Shown here: one piece after another, positions 16,048 to 21,616 of the stretch
Numbering within the stretch: position 1 is the stretch's first letter
Layout: each line of letters begins with the position of its first letter
Source: a virus
DNA length: 21,616 nucleotides
Reading direction: 5' to 3' (one strand)
IMG/VR virus record: IMGVR_UViG_3300033149_005412
Coordinates: 1-21,616 of that record
The notes under the pieces: model-generated
The model's database searches: none
What the model was told of the DNA's origin: nothing
What the model saw: the letters and a program-made list of their open reading frames with translations, nothing else
Translations under genes and position numbers: made by a program

Positions 16048-16532
16048 TGTTGAACATAGAAGAATTAAAAAATAATTTTTATGAACTTATATATGAAGAA
16101 TATATATATGACGTGGAAGAATTAGCAGATAATTGGCAAATAACTTATACTGATTATGCAGTTAATGGACAAACATTATTTGCATCTATATCGGAAATAA
16201 AAGAAGATGCAAAACAGTTATTGACAAATGGATTAAAAATTATTTTTGAAAAATTGTATGATGATCAAAATATAGCTATAGATAGTTTTCAATCAGATAT
16301 GAATTCTTTATTTGCTGCTTTTTGGTTAACTCCGTCAAATATTGTATTTGCTCCCAATCCGATAACAACAATAGTTGTTTCTGCTGGTTCATTTAATTTT
16401 CAATCATTAAAAAATAAATATATTGATTCAAAACAAGAAGGCATTAATTTATTATCACAAATATTTGATAGTTATACAAGAACAGTTCAAATATCAGATT
16501 CATCTATACCACAGACAGGATATTTAACATGA
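16047..16532 (+). CDS. Hypothetical baseplate protein between gpJ-like and gpI-like genes
   Basis: The 161-residue product begins with a TAATG overlap and ends ATGA-overlapped with the next gene, so it belongs to the baseplate operon. The N-terminus is acidic and helical (NIEELKNNFYELIYEEYIYDVEELADNW). The middle contains 'FAAFWLTPSNIVFAPNPITTIVVSAGSF', a hydrophobic strand-rich stretch. It ends in a flexible tail (SIPQTGYLT). No family was recognised. Proteins in this place are often wedge or adapter components needed to attach fibres, but no motif supports that here. Confidence 0.6.
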   Translation: MLNIEELKNNFYELIYEEYIYDVEELADNWQITYTDYAVNGQTLFASISEIKEDAKQLLTNGLKIIFEKLYDDQNIAIDSFQSDMNSLFAAFWLTPSNIVFAPNPITTIVVSAGSFNFQSLKNKYIDSKQEGINLLSQIFDSYTRTVQISDSSIPQTGYLT

Positions 16533-18130
16533 TAGATTATGAAATAATACAACATGATTTATATGTAGAAATTGATTTTTCTTATGATGATGAAATCATT
16601 AATAATATATCTGTATATAAAATCAGGTATGGGGAAACAGAAGAACAACAGGAATTTGAAATAATCGCTGACGAATCTGAAACTTATAATTTTAAAATAG
16701 CAAGTTCAAGACCTTTGACAATAGAAATAAAAGCTTTTGATAATGAAACAGAAATAGAATCAGTTTCTTTTGAAGCAAAAGCAAGATTAATATCACAAAC
16801 TTTTTCTGTTATAAGTTTTTCATATAACAAAGAAATAGAAAATAATATATGGTATTATAAAATTATTTATGATGGAACAGAAGAAAAACTAATTGCTAGC
16901 CAATCACCGATATATAATTTTATTATTGAATTAGAAGAAATAAATGAAGTGCAAGTAATTGCAGTAAATTTTGAAGATGATGAAGTGGAAGAAATAGAAT
17001 ATGAATTTGTTGATTATGTATCACCATTGACAATAAATGAATTATATGGATATTGGTCTGATCATTCAAAACAAAATCATAGGATAATGCATTGGAAACT
17101 TCCTATAATTATTTTTCAACAATCAGAATTTCTTAATTATGAGTTGGAGTTGAAAGAAGATGATGATGTTAAATATTATACAGAAACTAGTGAAGCAGAA
17201 GAGTTTGTTGAATTTCAAAACGGAAAATTTGTGAAAGCTTTTGCTATTGATGTCAAAAACAGAAAACAAAAAATTGATAGGAATTTTCAATGGAGAGTAA
17301 GAACATTTTTTCAACAAGAAGGAATTTATGGCATATGGAGATCTCCTTGGTCCGAATATAGGCATTTTGTTTTAAAAAAACAAAATGATTTGGAAGAAAC
17401 AGAAAACAGATTTTTTGATTTAGCAGACGACAATATATATAATAAAGATATTTTAAAATTGTCATTGGAAGAAAGGGAAAAATATAATGTATGGAAGGTA
17501 ATGAGATTTCTTTCAAAAACAATAGAAGAAGAGAATTGGGATTTAGAAAGAAAGGTAAGTGATTTAGATTTTGAAGAAATAAGAGATAATGCATTGCAAA
17601 ATTTTTCTAATTTTCATTTATCTATTAACAAAAAGGAATCTGAAACATGGTCAGAATATAGATATAAATTATTAAAAATAAAAAATGCTTTTGCAAGTTG
17701 GTCAGGGAGATATAGAGCAGTAGAAGAAGTTGTGGAAGCATTTACTGGCATAAAACCTATTATATCACCTTTTAAAATGTCTTATGGATGGGTATTGGGT
17801 GATTTTGGAGTTGAAAGCCATATATTAACAAAAACTTTTAATTATTTTATAAATGAAGAAGGTAATACATATAAAGAAGTTAATAAAGAATTACCAGGGA
17901 CATACAAGGATTCAACCTTATATCATAAAAACACATATGGTTATGGAATATTAATAAAAGTATACGATCCTTTTGAATTGTTAGATGATGAAGACAAACA
18001 ATTAATGGAGCATATAGTTAGAAAGATAATTCAAAAACATTATAAAGTATATTTTGAATATATTTTGGATTTTGCTCCTGAATTGCTTGTTTGGGATGTT
18101 GGCATGTGGGATGTTGGCATGTGGGATTAA
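16529..18130 (+). CDS. gpI-like tail protein with two N-terminal beta-sandwich-like repeats
   Basis: The 533-residue product appears to be a fibre-attaching tail protein I. Residues 1-165 form two similar strand-rich units (VEIDFSYDDEIINNISVYKIRYG and VISFSYNKEIENNIWYYKIIYDG), a possible FN3/Ig-like pair; a third beta domain follows with 'RNFQWRVRTFFQQEGIYGIWRSPWSEYRHF'. The C-terminal half has 'LNLEERxKYNVWK', 'IRDNALQNFSNF' and 'WSEYRYKLLKIKNAFASWSGRYRAVEEVVEAFTG', then 'GILIKVYDPFELLDDEDKQLMEHIVRKIIQKHYKVYFEY', the layout of gpI/DUF2313 proteins. It ends with a WDVGM repeat (18092-18127). The order gpJ, small gene, gpI, fibre is conserved. The extra N-terminal repeats are unusual for P2-type gpI. 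Confidence 0.65.
   Translation: MIDYEIIQHDLYVEIDFSYDDEIINNISVYKIRYGETEEQQEFEIIADESETYNFKIASSRPLTIEIKAFDNETEIESVSFEAKARLISQTFSVISFSYNKEIENNIWYYKIIYDGTEEKLIASQSPIYNFIIELEEINEVQVIAVNFEDDEVEEIEYEFVDYVSPLTINELYGYWSDHSKQNHRIMHWKLPIIIFQQSEFLNYELELKEDDDVKYYTETSEAEEFVEFQNGKFVKAFAIDVKNRKQKIDRNFQWRVRTFFQQEGIYGIWRSPWSEYRHFVLKKQNDLEETENRFFDLADDNIYNKDILKLSLEEREKYNVWKVMRFLSKTIEEENWDLERKVSDLDFEEIRDNALQNFSNFHLSINKKESETWSEYRYKLLKIKNAFASWSGRYRAVEEVVEAFTGIKPIISPFKMSYGWVLGDFGVESHILTKTFNYFINEEGNTYKEVNKELPGTYKDSTLYHKNTYGYGILIKVYDPFELLDDEDKQLMEHIVRKIIQKHYKVYFEYILDFAPELLVWDVGMWDVGMWD
18092..18127 (+). repeat. 15-bp in-frame tandem repeat, 2.4 copies, at the gpI-like C-terminus
   Basis: TGGGATGTTGGCATG occurs at 18092-18106 and 18107-18121 without mismatch, followed by TGGGAT before the stop TAA. 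It encodes WDVGM twice plus WD, the last residues of the protein. The unit is a multiple of three, so copy number can change without a frameshift. This repeat differs in length and frame effect from the two 35-bp duplications. Confidence 0.9.
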
Positions 18131-18137
18131 AAATTGT

Positions 18138-18160
18138 TTATAAAATATACTAATATATAG
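18138..18160 (+). promoter_or_regulatory. Shared AT-rich promoter-like block, copy 2
   Basis: This block is identical to 2357-2379 over 23 bases (core TATAAAATATACTAATATA). It lies in the 42-base gap before the first fibre gene and runs directly into its GGAG ribosome binding site (18160-18163). If transcription starts near the end of the block, the leader would be very short. It would let the fibre genes be expressed separately from the baseplate operon. Confidence 0.5.
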
Positions 18161-18172
18161 GAGATAAATTAA

Positions 18173-18541
18173 ATGATAGAAAGAATAGTATTTCAACCAT
18201 TAACAACAGCAAAAGCAGCAGAAGTTAATTATAACTTTGAAAAGATATTTTCTGGTGATTTTCATCAAAAACTTCCTGTTTGGAATTCTGAAACCAGACC
18301 AGAAACTCCACAAATTAACAGAACAATTGGGTTTAATACTGATTATCTCGGAATGGAAATATATATAGATGCCGAAGGAACGGGAAAGTGGTTAATAATA
18401 AATGGCAGATGGACAACACACCCAAATGCTGTTGAAGGAAATTTAGCACCTGGCTCAATGGGATTTAATTATAACAATGGGCAATGGGAGGGATATACGG
18501 GTAAAGACGGAGAACCAGATGAGTGGGTGTTTTTAGGATAA
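18173..18541 (+). CDS. Short tail-fibre-like protein
   Basis: The 122-residue product starts with 'MIERIVFQPLTTAKAAEVNYNFEKIFSGDF', a typical opening of baseplate-attached fibre proteins. It then holds two short glycine-aromatic modules: 'NRTIGFNTDYLGMEIYIDAEGTGKWLIINGRW' and 'GSMGFNYNNGQWEGYTGKDGEPDEWVFLG'. These 'GFN...W' units are common in phage fibres and collar domains, where an N/D-rich loop and a Trp pack in a small beta domain. No signal peptide is present, unlike the next gene. The preceding gap holds the promoter-like block. The next gene begins 14 bases after its stop. A fibre or fibre-connector role is likely; the receptor is unknown. Confidence 0.6.
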   Translation: MIERIVFQPLTTAKAAEVNYNFEKIFSGDFHQKLPVWNSETRPETPQINRTIGFNTDYLGMEIYIDAEGTGKWLIINGRWTTHPNAVEGNLAPGSMGFNYNNGQWEGYTGKDGEPDEWVFLG

Positions 18542-18555
18542 TAAAGGTCATGAAT

Positions 18556-21162
18556 ATGAAAAAAATTATTTTATCAATAAGTTTATTTTTCTTGTCATCA
18601 ATAGCATTTGCAAGAAATTACGGAGTTTATCCTATCACTTCTCCTATTGCAGGTGTTAGATTAGCTGTTGTTGGAGAAATAGCCGTTAGTAGCTCACCAG
18701 CAAATATGCCTATTATATTGCTGGAGTCCGATGGAACAATTAATGGTATTGTAGGCAATTTTCAAGAAATTAATGTATCATCGGCTTCATCAGCAACTGG
18801 AGATTTTGATTTAATTTTAACTTCTTCTATTACAGGAAAAGGATATGGAGTAAATATTATTACTGATACTACAATAACAAAGGATTTATTTGTTGATGGT
18901 TTGCTTGGCATAGGAACTAATATTCCATCAGAAAAACTTCATGTAAATGGAAATATACTATCTGATTATGGGGTGATAGGTTCCACAGGAACTTTTAATC
19001 ATATATATGTTTCATCAATTACAGGAACTTCACCATTAAATATTATTGGAGGAGCAATTATAAAAAATGGAAATTTGGAATTGGGTGTAAATAATATAAT
19101 TATTGAAGGCCTTGTAGATGGTAGAGATATTTCGATTCTCGGAAGCACAGTAGATCAAATTCAGATAGACACTACAACTTTAAGAAATGATTTATCAACT
19201 GAAACTTTTGAAAGAATAGCAGCTGATAATCAGATAGCTATAGACACTACAACTTTAAGAAATGATTTAAATGATCATATAGCATATACAACTACAACTT
19301 TCAACGAGGTAGCTATAGACACTACAACTTTAAGAAATGATTTGGAAGGTTATTTGAGCTATACAACTACAACTTTTAATCAGATAGCTATAGACACTAC
19401 AACTTTAAGAAATGATTTATCAACTGAAACTTCTGAAAGAATAGCAGCTGATAATCAGATAGCTATAGATACTACAACTTTAAGAAATGATTTAAATGAT
19501 CATATAACATATACAACTACAACTTTTTATGATGTTGGTTTATCAACTACAAGTCTTTATGAAAGTAAAGTATCAACATCAGGTGATAATGTTAGTGGAG
19601 ATATAAATTTCAAAAATGCTGCCATACGATTATATGATGGATTTGCAAATCATAAAATAAATGAAGATGGTACTGCACTTAAAATTGAAGGCTCAGAACC
19701 AAATAGTTATGTACTCATGGATGGTCCATTATATATGATTGATGGGGGAATAAATCTTAATGGACAACCATTATATGATAATGTAAGTGAAGCAGTAAAC
19801 ATTACTACAAATGTAGTTATTTCGGGAAATTTGTCCGCAGATGAAGGAGATTTTAATCATATATATGTTTCTTCTATCACAGGAAAATCCCCAGTTAACG
19901 TATTATCAGACATAAATTTTAAAGAGGATATTAATCTTACACCTGGAAAATTATTCAGATTTAATGACAACTCATATTTTAATGCAAATGCAGGAACGGT
20001 TTATTTATCAGCAGGAACAGGAGACAAAATACAAATTAAAAGTAACAACGAAATAGCTTTAGAAACTACAGCAGATAATAGTGAAATAGATTTTAAAACC
20101 AATATAGATTTGGAAGATAATAATTTAAGGAATGTGTCAACAGGAACATTTAAAAATGTAAAAACTAACGTGATAGAAAATAACGAAAATTCTAATATTG
20201 TTTTTAAAGTCAATAATTCTACAACTCATATTGTAAGTGATACTGATTTTAAATTTTATAAAGACATAAATGCTTTGGATAATGATTATGTATCAACAGG
20301 AAAAATCACTGTTTCATCAGGTATTTTTAATTATATAAATGTTGATCGCATTTATGCTCTTGAATCGCATATTTCTAGTGAGACAGTAACTTTAACAACA
20401 GCAACATATTTGTCAGTTGATGAAATATTTGCAAATGACGGATTAATAATTATTAGAGATGATATTGATATGGATGCAAATAATATTTTGAATGTTTCTA
20501 CTATTACAGGAACTTCTCCTGTTAATATTAGTGGCGGAATTAAAGTGTTGAATGGGAATGTGGATTTAAACGGAAATAACTTATTCGATGGTACTGGAAA
20601 TGTATTTGTAAACGATTCCATTCAAACAGCAGGAAATGTAAGAATTGATGGAGGTTATTTATTAGATTCAGATGGCAACGCTGCAGCGAAGGTAGATAAT
20701 CAATCGATTTATCTCGGAGGTGGTGAACATACATATGTGAACAATAACGGCCAATTAACAATTGGAAATGGCCAAAAAGCAGCTATTACGGGTGTGACAG
20801 AAGCACAAGGAGGGATACAAACAAATGATATAGATCCCTATATTGGAACTGAAATAAATATCAGCAATAAGGTTAATATATCTACTTTGAATGTTGCAGG
20901 TGAGTCTGATTTTAATGGCAATTTAGATATGAATGATTTTGCAATTCAAAATATTGACTGGACAAACACAGATAAAGATTTAGAAAATCAATTAATAATT
21001 AATTCATCAACTTCTCCAATTAATGATTCTGATTTAACAGCTAAAAAATATGTTGATGATTTGGTAGCTAATTCAACTTCAACATTGTTGGACAATGAAA
21101 CAGATCCTATTTTTAAACATTGTTGGACAATGAAACAGATCCTATTTTTATTTCTTGGATAG
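18556..21162 (+). CDS. Large secreted-type tail-fibre protein, truncated by a 35-bp tandem duplication
   Basis: ATG 18556 is preferred because AAAGG (18543-18547) is 8 bases away; ATG 18550 is too close. The protein begins with a strong signal peptide (MKK, then IILSISLFFLSSIAFA, cleavage before RNYG). It then has 'IGTNIPSEKLHVNGNI' at about residues 118-135, 'LVDGRDISILGSTVDQ' at about 185-201, five 25-residue repeats at about 203-328, and 'FNHIYVSSITG' type repeats near 147 and 433. As assembled it stops at TAG 21160-21162 after 868 residues, with a junk end (KHCWTMKQILFLFLG), because 21081-21115 is repeated. Without one copy the frame runs on to the window end. Similar domains occur in trimeric phage fibres that end in an S74 chaperone, which may lie beyond the window. 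Confidence 0.75.
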   Translation: MKKIILSISLFFLSSIAFARNYGVYPITSPIAGVRLAVVGEIAVSSSPANMPIILLESDGTINGIVGNFQEINVSSASSATGDFDLILTSSITGKGYGVNIITDTTITKDLFVDGLLGIGTNIPSEKLHVNGNILSDYGVIGSTGTFNHIYVSSITGTSPLNIIGGAIIKNGNLELGVNNIIIEGLVDGRDISILGSTVDQIQIDTTTLRNDLSTETFERIAADNQIAIDTTTLRNDLNDHIAYTTTTFNEVAIDTTTLRNDLEGYLSYTTTTFNQIAIDTTTLRNDLSTETSERIAADNQIAIDTTTLRNDLNDHITYTTTTFYDVGLSTTSLYESKVSTSGDNVSGDINFKNAAIRLYDGFANHKINEDGTALKIEGSEPNSYVLMDGPLYMIDGGINLNGQPLYDNVSEAVNITTNVVISGNLSADEGDFNHIYVSSITGKSPVNVLSDINFKEDINLTPGKLFRFNDNSYFNANAGTVYLSAGTGDKIQIKSNNEIALETTADNSEIDFKTNIDLEDNNLRNVSTGTFKNVKTNVIENNENSNIVFKVNNSTTHIVSDTDFKFYKDINALDNDYVSTGKITVSSGIFNYINVDRIYALESHISSETVTLTTATYLSVDEIFANDGLIIIRDDIDMDANNILNVSTITGTSPVNISGGIKVLNGNVDLNGNNLFDGTGNVFVNDSIQTAGNVRIDGGYLLDSDGNAAAKVDNQSIYLGGGEHTYVNNNGQLTIGNGQKAAITGVTEAQGGIQTNDIDPYIGTEINISNKVNISTLNVAGESDFNGNLDMNDFAIQNIDWTNTDKDLENQLIINSSTSPINDSDLTAKKYVDDLVANSTSTLLDNETDPIFKHCWTMKQILFLFLG
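19165..19539 (+). repeat. 75-bp (25-residue) tandem repeat, five copies, in the fibre gene
   Basis: The motif IDTTTLRNDL recurs with its conserved G of the GAC/GAT codon at 19168, 19243, 19318, 19393 and 19468, an exact 75-base step. The 15 residues between alternate between STETxERIAADNQIA and a tyrosine/threonine-rich form. Copies 1-2 and 4-5 match best, a 225-base super-repeat. A decayed sixth copy (VGLSTTSLYESK) follows at 19540. All units are in frame. Confidence 0.92.
21081..21150 (+). repeat. Perfect 35-bp tandem duplication disrupting the fibre gene
   Basis: Positions 21081-21115 and 21116-21150 are identical over 35 bases. The copy moves the frame by one and brings in TAG at 21160-21162. 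It has the same length as the duplication at 348-417 but an unrelated sequence, apart from a weak shared TTGTTnnnCAAT near the 5' end of each unit. Confidence 0.97.
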
Positions 21163-21616
21163 AAACAGAAATTCAAGATATTCAATTGCCAGGAAATGTT
21201 ATTAATGATGCATCAGTTGGTGTTGTACCATGGACGAACACTGTTAATGCAAAGTTAGAAGATGGAAATTTTGCAGCAGCCGAACAAGCCGGTGCCTCAG
21301 CTTCAAATTATCTTTATTTTGATGATTTTGGATTTAATATACCGGAAAGTGCAACAATAATAGCAATAACTGTTAGGTTTAAAAGAAAATATGATGAATC
21401 AGGATTACCAGCGGAACCATCTGCTGTATATACTAATAATTTAAAGTTGATTAAACCAAATGGTAGTTTTACAAATAATAGTTATTATACTGCTTCGCCT
21501 ATAAGGAATCTAGGTTCTAATTTTGATCAATGGACACAATCAAATAGCATGAGTGTAGAACACACAAAAGATACAAATGAAGATGTTTTGTGGAGTGAAA
21601 CTTGGACACCAGCAGA
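21117..21616 (+). CDS. C-terminal continuation of the fibre gene in the displaced frame (3' partial)
   Basis: This frame is open from 21117, just after TAA 21114-21116, to the window end. It repeats TLLDNETDPIF from the second duplicate copy and continues ISWIETEIQDIQLPGNVIND. The following 'VGVVPWTNTVNAKLEDGNFAAAE' and 'SNYLYFDDFGFNIPESATIIAITVRFKRKYDESG' form a beta-sandwich-like domain of the 'W.N..NA...DG ... LYF.DFGF.IP..A.I..I.V...R' kind seen in phage fibres and some bacterial surface proteins. There is no start codon or ribosome binding site of its own, so it is best read as the rest of the preceding gene after removal of one repeat copy. Receptor or glycan binding is inference. Confidence 0.7.

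Noticed and set aside
2341-18175. Tailocin or extracellular injection system instead of a phage
   Set aside because: It cannot be excluded because head genes are outside the window, but the gp25/gpJ/gpI order, chaperone frameshift, tape measure and fibre content look like a phage and no AAA ATPase or eCIS-type gene is seen.
1-21616. tRNA genes, CRISPR arrays, insertion sequences and attachment sites
   Set aside because: No cloverleaf-like segments, spaced direct repeats, transposase frames or tRNA-fragment direct repeats were noticed by eye in either strand.

Overview
This window looks like the tail module of a contractile-tailed (myovirus-type) phage or prophage with low GC (about 30% by eye). 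Every supported gene is on the + strand. Genes are packed head to tail with ATGA or TAATG stop/start overlaps, most others have a strong AGGAG-type ribosome binding site, and the standard bacterial code fits (TAA, TAG and TGA all end genes). The Shine-Dalgarno use argues against a Bacteroidetes host, but the host cannot be named. No capsid, terminase, integrase, tRNA or CRISPR sequence is visible.

Layout. 1-993: end of a fibre-like gene and a secreted fibre-associated protein. 1007-2356: small accessory genes, including a coiled-coil/membrane protein, a zinc-ribbon neck-type protein and a 43-residue ORF. 2398-5575: probable tail terminator, tail sheath and two related tail-tube-like proteins. 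5588-6375: tail-assembly chaperone read in two frames through a run of nine A's. 6359-8257: tape measure. 8254-16532: baseplate proteins (a 1333-residue hub with a possible C-terminal M15-type peptidase domain, a spike with an HxH tip, a gp25-like wedge, a gpJ-like wedge and connectors). 16529-18130: gpI-like tail protein with a beta-sandwich extension. 18173-window end: fibre genes.

How the genes work together. The chaperone and its frameshift extension would coat the tape measure while tube and sheath polymerise from the hub/spike/wedge baseplate up to the terminator and neck. The gpI-like protein links baseplate to fibres. A 632-residue tape measure predicts a tail of roughly 95 nm at about 1.5 Angstrom per residue.

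The most unusual signal is a pair of perfect tandem duplications, each exactly 35 bp (348-417 and 21081-21150). They are unrelated in overall sequence and about 20.7 kb apart. Both shift the frame, and they fall in the only two genes I see with signal peptides. Removing one copy of either restores a long reading frame. The shared length points first to untrimmed overlaps from assembly, but a biological on/off switch of surface-recognition genes is the exciting alternative and is easy to test with reads. Other points of interest are the chaperone frameshift, the paired tube genes, the hub-linked peptidase motif, a shared promoter-like block and a 5 x 75 bp fibre repeat.
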